15,955 nucleotides of DNA from assembly GCA_038241095.1 (NCBI GenBank), contig JBBRGB010000057.1, forward strand, positions 1 to 15,955, read 5' to 3'. Under the pieces are notes generated by a model that saw only the letters and a list, made by a program, of their open reading frames with translations, searched no databases and was not told the origin of the DNA. The DNA comes from JBBDMX01 sp038241095. GTDB lineage: Bacteria > Planctomycetota > Phycisphaerae > Phycisphaerales > Phycisphaeraceae. This document shows, piece after piece, positions 1-7,250 of the stretch. The position numbers and the translations under genes were made by a program. Every line of letters begins with the position of its first letter. Position 1 is the first letter of the stretch.

Positions 1-1575
1 GGTCATCTTCGAGCGGCTCCAGGGCAGCAGCTCTTGCCGCGCGCCGATCCGCGCCAGTTCCACGCTGTCATTGGCGCGTTCGCCCGCGGCGTAAATCGCC
101 TCGTCCTTCACAATCGTCGGCGTGATCAGGAAGATGAACTCATCCCGATTCACCGTGTCGCTGCGACCCTTGCCCACGTTGCCCAAGAGGGGAATGTCGC
201 CGAAGAACGGCACCTGTTTGCGGCTAATCGTCGTCGTTTCTTTGAACAAACCGCCCAGCACCACCGTCTGCCCGTTGCGAACCATGACGTTGGTGGTCAA
301 GGTCTGCGTGTCTTCGTTGGGCACAACGAAGTTGGCGATTTGCCGCACTTCACCGGTGGAGATCTGCGGACGAATTTCCATGCGGACAAAGCCGTCATCG
401 CTGATGAACGGCCGGACTGTCAGCTGCGTGCCAGTCTCCAAGAAGTCCACGGTCTGGGTCGTCGAGCTTTCGGTCTGCGTGGTGCTCACGTAGCCGATGC
501 GTTGACCAACCAACAGGTCGGCCCGCTGGCGGTTGAGCACCAACAGCTTGGGATTGGCCAGGATGGTGGTGTCGGTAACTTTGTCGAGAGCTTCGACGAA
601 AGCGGCGACCTCATCGGAGAGCACGCCCACGGCGATGCTCGATTCGTTGGCGATGATGTTGTTGGCGGCCACCGCGGTGCCGGGGCCTTGGGTTGTGCCG
701 GCCTTGAGCGAGTTCATGATCGACAGCGGCCCGCCTACGAAATCACTGACGCCGAAGTCCGCCAGCACCGTGAGGTTCACACCCCAGGCGTTGTTCTCGG
801 TGAGCTTGGCTTCCAGCACGGTCGCTTCGATGAGCACCTGTTTGGGCCGAATGTCGAGTTCCTTGATCACGGCCATGATCTGGTCCATGTTCTCGGCGTA
901 ATCCTTGATGATCAGCGTGTCGCTGTGAGCGCTGCTGTTAGCGCCGCCGTCACTGGTCGAAGGCGCAAAGCCATCCTTGACATTGCCCGACAACGCGATG
1001 GAGCCGGCCGAGGAAAGCAGCGGCGTGACAAAGGTCGAGGCATCCGAGGCGGTCAGATATTGCAGCCGCACGACCTTGTTGGTGGTCTTGCGGTCGGCCT
1101 CATCCATGGCCTTGATCTGGTCGGCGGTGTAAACGTAGATGAAGTTGCCCTTCTCCCGATAGCCGTAGCCGTTGGGATGAAGCACGGCGTCCATGGCCTG
1201 ATAGAAGTCCACGCCGTAAAGGTCGGCCGTCACCGCGCCGCTGACGCCCTTGCTGACGATGATGTTGCGCTGGCTCTGAATCGAGAGCAGTTGCAGGATC
1301 GTCGAAAGCTCTTGCTCTTTGACGTGCAGGTCGATCTGCCCAAAGGATCCGACTTTGACGGCCTTTTCCAAGGCTTTGGTGTCAGTGATGGGTTGATTGG
1401 CGAAGAGACTCGCGGCGCTGTCGGGCGCTGCGGCATCGCCAGCGGGGGTTGCCGGATTTACCGACATTGCCTCGTCAGCCTCAGCCGCCCCTGCTGCCGG
1501 ACCGTTATAGACCAACCCGATGGTTGAAAAAAAAACCGCCGACCAAAGCAAACTGTTGTGCGAACGTTTCATCAT
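1..1575 (-). CDS. pilQ: Secretin of a type IV pilus / type II secretion-like system (PilQ/GspD family), 3' end cut by window
   Basis: This protein would form the outer-membrane gated channel of the pilus/secretion machine. My reverse translation runs open from ATG 1575 to the window edge (525 codons, C-terminus missing). It starts MMKRSHNSLLW followed by a hydrophobic signal-peptide stretch. An N0/STN-like part (about residues 75-130, with the segment LHVKEQELSTILQLLS) is followed by an N1-like segment containing SDTLIIKDYAENMDQI. The secretin core contains VLIEATVLEA, then VRNGQTVVLGGLF and the signature VPFFGDIPLLGNVG (near residue 455), then EFIFLITPTIV. AGGAG lies 5 bases before the first ATG and 8 before the second (1572), so either could be used. 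A 75-base gap separates it from the upstream PilP-like gene. PilQ or GspD cannot be decided from sequence alone; the PilMNO neighbours favour PilQ. Confidence 0.93.
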   Translation of the reverse strand, partial: MMKRSHNSLLWSAVFFSTIGLVYNGPAAGAAEADEAMSVNPATPAGDAAAPDSAASLFANQPITDTKALEKAVKVGSFGQIDLHVKEQELSTILQLLSIQSQRNIIVSKGVSGAVTADLYGVDFYQAMDAVLHPNGYGYREKGNFIYVYTADQIKAMDEADRKTTNKVVRLQYLTASDASTFVTPLLSSAGSIALSGNVKDGFAPSTSDGGANSSAHSDTLIIKDYAENMDQIMAVIKELDIRPKQVLIEATVLEAKLTENNAWGVNLTVLADFGVSDFVGGPLSIMNSLKAGTTQGPGTAVAANNIIANESSIAVGVLSDEVAAFVEALDKVTDTTILANPKLLVLNRQRADLLVGQRIGYVSTTQTESSTTQTVDFLETGTQLTVRPFISDDGFVRMEIRPQISTGEVRQIANFVVPNEDTQTLTTNVMVRNGQTVVLGGLFKETTTISRKQVPFFGDIPLLGNVGKGRSDTVNRDEFIFLITPTIVKDEAIYAAGERANDSVELARIGARQELLPWSRSKMT

Positions 1576-1650
1576 CGATTCTCCTAGCGGTTGCGATACG
1601 ACTCGGACCGTCTTGTTTGGTTTCCGGCGATTCATGCCGGGGACCGGGGG

Positions 1651-2223
1651 TTACATGCCCAGTTCGATGCGAATGCCACGCATCAGCATCACCACGTTTC
1701 GTTCCCGGACTTCCAGCAGTTCGAAGCCGCCGACTTTTTCACCCGGTGCCAGTAGTTGGCCGTTGATCATGGCTCGGGGTGTTTGTCCGACCACGGTGGT
1801 TTGCAGTGTCAGGCCTCTGGCGGCGCGACGCACCAACTCAGCCTCTGGCATTGCATCGACCACTTCGACCTGCGACTTTGGAATCCCCGCGGTGGTGACC
1901 ACCGGTTTGAGTCGCTCGTAACGATCGGCCTTGAGGGCGAACACATCCCGCGACAACTCGCCGGGCAAATCGACACGCACCACGGGGTAGTCCAGCGGGT
2001 CGAGATATGCGTTCGCATCGCCAGCTGTGAGGTCCGTGGCCAGCGTCGCGGTGGCATCACTGTCGGGCAGTTGGCTCATCGCGGCCCCGGCGGCGTGCGG
2101 CGCGGGCGCCAGCAGCAGCCGACCCCACAAGATCAGCATCACCGCCACCAGTGCCCCCATCACCGACAGCTTGCGTTTGTCGGCCAATATAGGCCGCATC
2201 CATACGGGCATTCGTTTCATCAT
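1651..2223 (-). CDS. PilP/GspB-like inner-membrane linker protein
   Basis: A 190-aa protein between pilO and the secretin, the position of pilP in pilMNOPQ operons. It has a short basic N-terminus, one transmembrane helix (about residues 20-40, LSVMGALVAVMLILWG), an Ala/Asp/Thr-rich linker, and a C-terminal beta-rich domain. The end, INGQLLAPGEKVGGFELLEV followed by RNVVMLMRGIRIELGM, resembles the C-terminal domain of GspB-type (T2SSB) proteins and is functionally comparable to PilP/GspC domains that contact the secretin. The start at ATG 2223 overlaps the pilO stop by 4 bases (ATGA), with GGAG about 8 bases upstream, so translation is probably coupled. The family call comes from C-terminal pattern plus position; PilP and GspB are both possible names. 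Confidence 0.7.
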   Translation of the reverse strand: MMKRMPVWMRPILADKRKLSVMGALVAVMLILWGRLLLAPAPHAAGAAMSQLPDSDATATLATDLTAGDANAYLDPLDYPVVRVDLPGELSRDVFALKADRYERLKPVVTTAGIPKSQVEVVDAMPEAELVRRAARGLTLQTTVVGQTPRAMINGQLLAPGEKVGGFELLEVRERNVVMLMRGIRIELGM

Positions 2224-2837
2224 GGCAGCAACTCCTTGGTCACCCCGCCCCCGGAAGTTTCACTTGCGGAACCGGTGCTCGAATCGCGGGACGCGGCCTC
2301 ACGGGCCGTCTGCGGTGAGAAGAACGTGCAAAGCTCCAGCGAGGCGGTCACTTCGCCTCCCTTGTTGGGGTCGCTGGTCAGTTCCACCCGCGTCAGTCGC
2401 ACCAGGCGTTGCATGGACTCGACCTCGCGCACCAAGCCGAAGACGCCGGTGAACCCGCCCTTGAATTGCAGGGTCAGGGGGATGACGCTGAACTCCGAGC
2501 CGGGGGTGATGCTGTGGGCGACGATTTGTTGATCGTCCAAGCCTTGTCGCGTCATGGCCAGCGAGAGGTCACGCAACAGCGAGCCGATGTCGCCTTGCGC
2601 GGGGATGCGGTCGGCGGTGCCGGCCAGCGAACCACCGAGTTGGCGGATGTCACTGGTCAAGCGGTCGAGGCTCTGGCTTTGGGCTTCATTGGCGGCGATG
2701 GTGGATTGGGCCGCGATGATGCGCTGGCCGATGGCCTGGCGCTGGCGATGTTGCGGCAGCCAACCCGCGCCGGCGAACACCACGGCCAAGGCCACGATGA
2801 TCAGCAGCGTGCGAAGTTGATCCGGTTCAATGCGCAC
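2220..2837 (-). CDS. pilO: PilO-like inner-membrane alignment protein (GTG start)
   Basis: A 205-aa protein with a single N-terminal transmembrane helix (about residues 8-27, LRTLLIIVALAVVFAGAGW). A predicted coiled coil (about 33-75, rich in Gln/Ala/Ser) and a ferredoxin-like-fold region follow, as in PilO, which pairs with PilN in the periplasm. The segment FSVIPLTLQFKGGFTGVFGL matches the usual PilO pattern in which a strand precedes a helix in the domain. The C-terminus is Ser/Gly-rich and probably disordered. The start is GTG at 2837, preceded by AGGAGG with 6-base spacing. It overlaps the 3' end of pilN by 11 bases and its stop overlaps the next gene by 4, so it is in a tightly coupled operon. 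Confidence 0.85.
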   Translation of the reverse strand: MRIEPDQLRTLLIIVALAVVFAGAGWLPQHRQRQAIGQRIIAAQSTIAANEAQSQSLDRLTSDIRQLGGSLAGTADRIPAQGDIGSLLRDLSLAMTRQGLDDQQIVAHSITPGSEFSVIPLTLQFKGGFTGVFGLVREVESMQRLVRLTRVELTSDPNKGGEVTASLELCTFFSPQTAREAASRDSSTGSASETSGGGVTKELLP

Positions 2838-3570
2838 TGGCCACCTCCTGACTCGTCAAGGCACTGGCTTGGCCATGCGTGGCCGCGAGACTCTTGGCGG
2901 GTTGTTTGTCACTTGATTCAAAGCGCCGCTCCAGGGGCACGTTCATGTCGATGCGGAACTCGCGGCCGATCAAGTCCCCGACTTGCAGCGGCTTGCTGTA
3001 GAGCAGTTTCACATCGGAAAACAGGGCATGTTTGGAGAGCAGGCCCACGAAGTTGGCGACCTCGACATCGTTGGGCGCAAGGCCGTGGATGGAGACGGCG
3101 ACTTGATCCACCTCGCGCCGCGTGCCCGCCGGGGCCGGTGGCATGCGCGACCCTTGGGAAGCGCCGGATCGGTTGGACACCTTGGCGATCACATCCGGCA
3201 AGGGACGGCGACCGTTCAAGGAGAAGTCGGTGATGGTGGCGGCGTCGGGCAACAGCGAGCCGACGGTAGCGGTGATCTGGGCGAAGGTGACGGGCGCGGC
3301 CAGTTGGCGTTGCACGGTGACTTCACGCGCCAGTTCGGCGCGTTGCGTTTCCAAGGCCGCGGCTTGCCGGGCCTGGGCCTCGATGGCGCTGGCCTGGCTT
3401 TCGACGACCAGTGCGTACTGCTCCAAGCCGGCGAGTCGCGCCGCGTCGATGAGCAGCCAGCCGCCCATGAGCACGGTCACAGCCGCGATCATGCCGAAGT
3501 GCCGCAGACGCCGATTGCGGGCGTGGCACTGGCGGACATAGGAGTCGGGCAGGAAGTTCACATCGTTCAC
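2827..3570 (-). CDS. pilN: PilN-like inner-membrane protein (GTG start)
   Basis: A 247-aa bitopic protein. Its N-terminus NDVNFLPDSY matches the short cytoplasmic INLLP-type motif by which PilN docks in a groove of PilM. A transmembrane helix (about residues 26-46), a coiled coil rich in Ala/Glu/Gln (about 50-95) and a periplasmic ferredoxin-like part (FAQITATVGSLLPDAATITDFSL and onward) follow. I chose GTG 3570 because it forms a GTGA overlap with the pilM stop, has GAGG 6 bases upstream, and puts the docking motif at the N-terminus. An upstream in-frame start at 3633 would add 21 residues read from inside pilM and is unlikely. A Ser/Pro-rich insert (near residues 140-160) looks disordered. 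Confidence 0.87.
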   Translation of the reverse strand: MNDVNFLPDSYVRQCHARNRRLRHFGMIAAVTVLMGGWLLIDAARLAGLEQYALVVESQASAIEAQARQAAALETQRAELAREVTVQRQLAAPVTFAQITATVGSLLPDAATITDFSLNGRRPLPDVIAKVSNRSGASQGSRMPPAPAGTRREVDQVAVSIHGLAPNDVEVANFVGLLSKHALFSDVKLLYSKPLQVGDLIGREFRIDMNVPLERRFESSDKQPAKSLAATHGQASALTSQEVASAH

Positions 3571-4712
3571 GCGGCACCTCGCAGGTTGACATCCGACACT
3601 TGGCGCAGTGACAGGCCCGCGGCCACGCTCCATTCCGAGAAGGGCAAGTCGCCCTGAATCAGTGGTGTGCGGGAGCGATCGACGTGCGCCAGTGGCGCGG
3701 CCTGGCGCACTTGGAGGGCGGCGTCTTCGGTCAGCACCCGCGCAAGGTTTGGTTCACCCGCCTCGCCGCCCGTGAGCCAGGCGACTTCGGGCCGCTTGCC
3801 GCGGAAGGTGACGCTGTAGTAGCGGAGGCACAGACCGACCTCGCGCGCCAGTTCGGCGGCGACGGGCCGCATGGCCTCGAACACGGCGCGTTGCATTTCA
3901 TCGCGCCGCGAAGAGCCGAAGAGCACGGCGTCCTTGTCCTGCCCCTGAACTTCACTGATCACGCGGCGGCGCAACTCGGCGGCTTGGGCAACATCAAGAT
4001 TCAGATGCTTGGCGATGGCCTGGTCGAACTTGTGTCCGCCGATGTCGATGGGCTTGTAGAAAACGATGCGGCCCTGGCGGATGATGACGACCTTGGACGC
4101 GGAGAAGCCCACATCCAGTATTAAGCGGGGCGGGGTTTCGGCATCGTTGGCCAGCGCGTCGTCATCCATGCCAGCCAAGGCGCGGGCCAAGGCCGAGGGT
4201 TCGACATCCAGCGCCATGGGTTGCAGCCCGGCCTGGGTGAGCATGCGCATCTGCGTTTCCACCGCCGCCGTCGAGGCCGCCATGAGGATCAGCTCCTCCC
4301 GGCTTTCCTCACCCTGGCGTACTTCGCCGGCGTCGTAGTACCGCACCATCGCCGCGCCATCCACGAGCTTGAGTCGATCCGTCGCTTCCCACTCCGCGGC
4401 GCTGCGAAGCTCCTCGGCGGGCATGCGCGGCAAGCGCACGTTCTTGTATTGAATCACCTCACCCGACAAACACGCCACCGCCTGGCGACCTGCAAAACCG
4501 TTGCCACTCAGCAGCTTGCGGATGCACAACGCCACGGCCGCGATGCGCTGCGAGGCGTCGCCACCCGGTTCGATCACCGGCTGCGGCGCGCTGGCGGCGG
4601 CAAGCGCCACCACGTCATCACCGCGACGCGACAACTGCAACAAGCGAATGTTGTGACTGCCCAAGTCCACCCCGATGGGGCAACGGCCACGATCTAAAAA
4701 GCCTGCAAACAC
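3567..4712 (-). CDS. pilM: PilM-like actin-fold ATPase-like protein (GTG start)
   Basis: A 381-aa cytoplasmic protein of the PilM/FtsA-like fold that anchors PilN and links the inner-membrane complex to the cytoplasm. The phosphate-1 motif GVDLGSHNIRLLQL is at residues 14-27. A second nucleotide-binding motif, LILDVGFSASKVVI, lies mid-protein and is followed by IGGHKFDQAI. Other family segments are VQYKN-like IQYKNVRLPRMP and ALDVEPSALARAL. I placed the start at GTG 4712, which has AGGAG with 7-base spacing and puts the DLG motif where PilM has it. The longer reading to 4811 would run into the 83-bp inverted-repeat element and is rejected. The 3' end overlaps pilN by GTGA. Confidence 0.92.
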   Translation of the reverse strand: MFAGFLDRGRCPIGVDLGSHNIRLLQLSRRGDDVVALAAASAPQPVIEPGGDASQRIAAVALCIRKLLSGNGFAGRQAVACLSGEVIQYKNVRLPRMPAEELRSAAEWEATDRLKLVDGAAMVRYYDAGEVRQGEESREELILMAASTAAVETQMRMLTQAGLQPMALDVEPSALARALAGMDDDALANDAETPPRLILDVGFSASKVVIIRQGRIVFYKPIDIGGHKFDQAIAKHLNLDVAQAAELRRRVISEVQGQDKDAVLFGSSRRDEMQRAVFEAMRPVAAELAREVGLCLRYYSVTFRGKRPEVAWLTGGEAGEPNLARVLTEDAALQVRQAAPLAHVDRSRTPLIQGDLPFSEWSVAAGLSLRQVSDVNLRGAA

Positions 4713-4764
4713 GGGTCGTCTCCTAGCAATTGTCCCCCGGCCCGCAGTGCGATTGGCATGCTCT

Positions 4765-4847
4765 GAAAAAGGGGACATCCACAATTTCCACTTCGTTGTC
4801 GTTCGTAGCATCTCCGCGCCAAGGAAATTGTGGATGTCCCCTTTTTC
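4765..4847. repeat. 83-bp element with perfect 25-bp terminal inverted repeats (GGGGACATCC family)
   Basis: Bases 4765-4789 and 4823-4847 are exact reverse complements (25 of 25), enclosing 33 unique bases. Each arm carries the core GGGGACATCCACAATTTCC. The arms could form a very stable hairpin ending in a TTTTTC run on either strand, so the element could act as a bidirectional terminator or attenuator between the minor pseudopilin and pilM. It is too short to code. It resembles REP/MITE-like sequences mobilised in trans by Y1 (RAYT/IS200-like) transposases; that link is inference and no such transposase lies in the window. Confidence 0.85.
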
Positions 4848-4853
4848 TCCCCG

Positions 4854-5360
4854 TCACGGCACCGGCGCGATGGTCACTCGGCCGGTCATGCCCGCCACGC
4901 TGATGCGGTAATGCTGGTTGCTGGTGACCAAGTCGATGGTTCCGCCCGACGAGGGCGAACCGAGAATGTCGAACTCGATGGTGCTGGTCTTGTTGAAGCT
5001 GGCCCCGGTGATGGTCACGCCGGCGAAGCGGCCGTCGGCGTTGAAGTCGGTGACGTAGCTCCCCGCCGCGCCGCCCGCCACCGCCGAGGCGAGGACGTTG
5101 CCGGATTCATCGGTGAGCTGGTAACGGTTGTTGGCCACATCGAACACCACTCGCCGCGGCCGCTGCTGGGCGATGGCTTCGTTCTGGGCGTAAAGCAGGT
5201 CCGCGATGATGATGCGGCCTGCGGCCTGAATGCCCAGCGTGCCGGCTTGGAGCATGTGCGGCACAATCACCGCGCCGGCCAAGCCAATGATGGCCACCAC
5301 GATGAGCACCTCCACCAAGGTGTAGGCGCGGCGAGCAGGTTGTGACGGTGAGCGGGGCAT
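4854..5360 (-). CDS. GspH/FimT-type minor pseudopilin
   Basis: A 168-aa prepilin-like protein. The leader MPRSPSQPARRA is followed by the class III N-terminal helix YTLVEVLIVVAIIGLAGAVIV with the conserved Glu at +5. A C-terminal beta-rich domain (RRVVFDVANNRYQLTDESG, ISVAGMTGRVTIAP) is typical of GspH/FimT. The prepilin peptidase site is A/Y, not the usual G/F. I chose ATG 5360 because GGAG lies 5 bases upstream and the leader is of normal length; the upstream start at 5402 has no ribosome site and would give a long leader. Minor pseudopilins of this type are thought to prime the pseudopilus tip. It is in the same direction as pilM, separated by 141 bases that contain the inverted-repeat element. 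Confidence 0.88.
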   Translation of the reverse strand: MPRSPSQPARRAYTLVEVLIVVAIIGLAGAVIVPHMLQAGTLGIQAAGRIIIADLLYAQNEAIAQQRPRRVVFDVANNRYQLTDESGNVLASAVAGGAAGSYVTDFNADGRFAGVTITGASFNKTSTIEFDILGSPSSGGTIDLVTSNQHYRISVAGMTGRVTIAPVP

Positions 5361-5423
5361 CAAATCTCCGGTGCGGCCCACGATGGGCGGACGCGACTGC
5401 ATGGGCCAAGACGATGACGCGAA

Positions 5424-5681
5424 TCAATCCTGCTTGGCGTTCTGAACCTGGATGCGGGCCTTGCCATCCTTGAACATGGCGTTGAGTTCATCGGCCTTTT
5501 GGTTCAAGCTTTTGAGCAGGTCCACCATCTGCTGGCGCTGGGCGCCGGCATCGGGCAGGCCTGCGGCTTGGGCCTCGGCCACCGTGGCCACCGGGGCGTG
5601 AACCCACTGCGTGTAAAGCATGGCCGTCAGCAGCACGGCCAGCAGGGTCAGGACGGTGTTCAAGTATCTGAGTGAGCGCAT
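5424..5681 (-). CDS. Small membrane-anchored protein of unknown function in the pilus operon
   Basis: An 85-aa protein I do not recognise. MRSLRYLN is followed by a hydrophobic segment (about residues 9-27, TVLTLLAVLLTAMLYTQW), which could be a signal anchor or an uncleaved signal peptide. A polar, Ala/Gln-rich region with a likely amphipathic helix follows (about 48-75, RQQMVDLLKSLNQKADELNA), ending in QVQNAKQD. No Cys and no lipobox. The start is ATG 5681 with GGAG 6 bases upstream; the TTG 12 bases earlier is part of the ribosome site itself. The gene lies between the major and minor pseudopilin genes on the same strand, 63 bases before the GspH-like start. An envelope role in pilus assembly is inference from position only. 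Confidence 0.75.
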   Translation of the reverse strand: MRSLRYLNTVLTLLAVLLTAMLYTQWVHAPVATVAEAQAAGLPDAGAQRQQMVDLLKSLNQKADELNAMFKDGKARIQVQNAKQD

Positions 5682-5793
5682 GGTGTTCTCCAAAGTTGGC
5701 CGTGCGGCGAAAGCGGCGCGGCAAGGGACTCCAATGATTCATCGTGCGGGAAAGGACGTGACTTAAGCGGCGGCGGTGAACAGCGTTGTAAAA

Positions 5794-5837
5794 CACGAAA
5801 AAGAAAAGGACGCCGCGACGGTTGGGTCGCGACGTCC
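5794..5837 (-). terminator. Intrinsic terminator after the major pseudopilin gene
   Basis: On the minus strand, 21 bases after the pseudopilin stop, a 12-bp stem (arms 5826-5837 and 5808-5819, one mismatch, GTCGCGAC core) with a 6-base loop is followed by TTTTCTTTTTC. This is a textbook rho-independent terminator. It would let the pilin be made in excess while partial read-through feeds the assembly genes. Confidence 0.88.
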
Positions 5838-5858
5838 GGGAGTGTGTTCAGCAGAGCA

Positions 5859-6338
5859 TTAGTAGGTGCTGATGTCGTTGGTGTTGGTCAGGTTGACCTC
5901 GGTGGCCTTGGTGGCCGCCATGCAGGCCTTGATCAGGCCGGTGCTGGTGCCGCTGTACATCCAGCCGACGCCCTTGGCCGGGGTGGCCGCGGCGGTGGTG
6001 GAGCTGGACTCGAAGGGGTTGACCGGCGACTGCTGGAGGTAGGGACCGAACTTGAACACCGCGGTCTTGGTGGCATTGGTGTTGCCATCAACGTCGGTGA
6101 ACATGGTCAGTTGATTCCAGTTGGTCGAGAGGTCGGCGTACCCGCCCTTATGCTGCACCTGGTAAAGCTCAAGCTGGCTGCGAATGGTCTGCAACTGGCT
6201 GATGAGGCTGCTGGCCTTGGCGCTTTCGCTGGCGTTGGTGAATTGGGGGATCACGATGGCCGCCAAAATGCCAAGGATGACCACGACGATGAGAATTTCA
6301 ACCAGGGTGAAGCCGTTGATCCGTTTGCGATTCGACAT
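5859..6338 (-). CDS. gspG: GspG-type major pseudopilin
   Basis: A 159-aa prepilin. The leader MSNRKRING is followed by FTLVEILIVVVILGILAAIVIPQF, the canonical class III signal: cleavage G/F and Glu at +5. The globular part has ISQLQTIRSQLELYQVQHKGGY, the alpha-helix plus loop of GspG, then FGPYLQQSPVNPF, the conserved PxNPF-like motif of planctomycete GspG homologues, and a Thr/Ser/Ala-rich loop. A single Cys lies near the C-terminus. ATG 6338 is chosen because GGAG is 9 bases upstream and the leader is 9 residues. It is the first gene of the operon and has its own terminator. It may be named a type IV pilin or T2SS major pseudopilin; sequence alone does not separate these. Confidence 0.94.
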   Translation of the reverse strand: MSNRKRINGFTLVEILIVVVILGILAAIVIPQFTNASESAKASSLISQLQTIRSQLELYQVQHKGGYADLSTNWNQLTMFTDVDGNTNATKTAVFKFGPYLQQSPVNPFESSSTTAAATPAKGVGWMYSGTSTGLIKACMAATKATEVNLTNTNDISTY

Positions 6339-6632
6339 AGTTCCGTTCTCCAAAAAGAGTGCTTGCGTTGACGACCTTCAGGCCGCCTCGGACGCCGACG
6401 TGACGCCCGACTTGTTTCGTTTCCATCTCGCTTCCGACGGGGTTGGATCGGCTAACGTCCGTGTCCTCTCTGTCCAACTTCGTCGGCTGCTTCCGAGTTC
6501 ATCGACCGTGCCCGCCGGTGACTTAACCACGCTCTTGAGATTACGTGGCGATTTTTCCAACGGGCATCCACAAACAAACGAAACAGCGGCCCGCAAAGCA
6601 AACTTCGCCAATGAAAAAAATAGCCCCCGGTC

Positions 6633-6711
6633 ACATGTCCCCTTGCCCAACCCCTACCACCGTCACAACTTCCCATCCCAGACCGACGAATCCAAAAAGG
6701 GGGACATCCAT
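6633..6711. repeat. Imperfect inverted pair related to the GGGGACAT element
   Basis: CACATGTCCCCTTG (6632-6645) and, in opposite orientation, CAAAAAGGGGGACATCCATG (6693-6712) share an ATGTCCCC core. The right arm matches the arm of the 4765-4847 element over about 16 bases (AAAAAGGGG(G)ACATCCA). The arms point the other way from that element (TCCCC inward). Probably a decayed relative of the same repeat family. Confidence 0.45.
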
Positions 6712-6765
6712 GCTCTGTAAAAAACCCCAAGGCTGTATCCTTGAATTGCCAAATGAGAACACACG

Positions 6766-6915
6766 GTGCCACACAGCATCCCAACAGGGTGCTGTGTGTG
6801 ATTGACCCTTTGGGTGCGATTTCAAAGGGTTTCGACGAGTGAGAGACGAATCTTTGACCTTGACTGGTCCGTTATCGCCATACACACAGCACTCGAAGCG
6901 GGATGCGGTGTGGCA
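6766..6915. repeat. BIME-like element A: two inverted hairpins of a dispersed repeat
   Basis: Hairpin 1 (6766-6798) starts GTGCCACACAGCATCCC and folds as a 12-bp stem CACACAGCATCC / GGGTGCTGTGTG with one T-G pair and a 5-base loop. Hairpin 2 (6882-6915) is a diverged copy in reverse orientation, ending GGGATGCGGTGTGGCAC. The same pair occurs at 13223-13395, so this is a repeat family and not a chance hairpin. The 83 bases between the hairpins do not resemble those of the second element. Confidence 0.8.
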
Positions 6916-7225
6916 CCCGGCCCAGTCCCCGCCCACCGCAATAATCTCACAAAGATTGTGGAAACCGTTCCCATTGAGCCGATACAACCCTTGCCGGTGA
7001 AACAGAGGGCGATATGTGTGCGCCCGAATTGACCGGTCTGCCGCGCGGACCATGCCCGTCCGCAACCTTTGCGACATTTCAAGCCCATCGATCCCTGTTG
7101 TCGCTCGATGGCCCCGGCCCATGTGGGCCACTGGTTGCGCCTCGCGGCGCTTGGGACTGTTGCATTGGGCATCAGTCCGCACCGGGCCACGACCGCGCTG
7201 AGCTTTTTCATCCAACATTCACCCC

Positions 7226-7250
7226 GGGGGCCGGGGGCCGGGGGCCGGGG
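7226..7250 (+). repeat. G5C2 tandem run, potential G-quadruplex
   Basis: Three GGGGGCC units plus GGGG give four G-runs of 4-5 bases with 2-base loops on the plus strand, ending 49 bases before the Rrf2 start codon. This satisfies the usual pattern for an intramolecular G-quadruplex and is also slippage-prone. Confidence 0.75.

Noticed and set aside
34..1527. Long plus-strand open frame opposite the secretin gene
   Set aside because: It is the antisense shadow of the secretin; composition is His/Gly/Val-rich with no domain, and the minus strand gives a full secretin signature.
4765..4847. CRISPR-like repeat
   Set aside because: Only two arms in inverted orientation, no spaced direct repeats and no cas genes in the window.
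6184..6720. Plus-strand open frame crossing the pseudopilin start region
   Set aside because: Antisense to the pseudopilin N-terminus, then low-complexity repeat DNA; no ribosome site.
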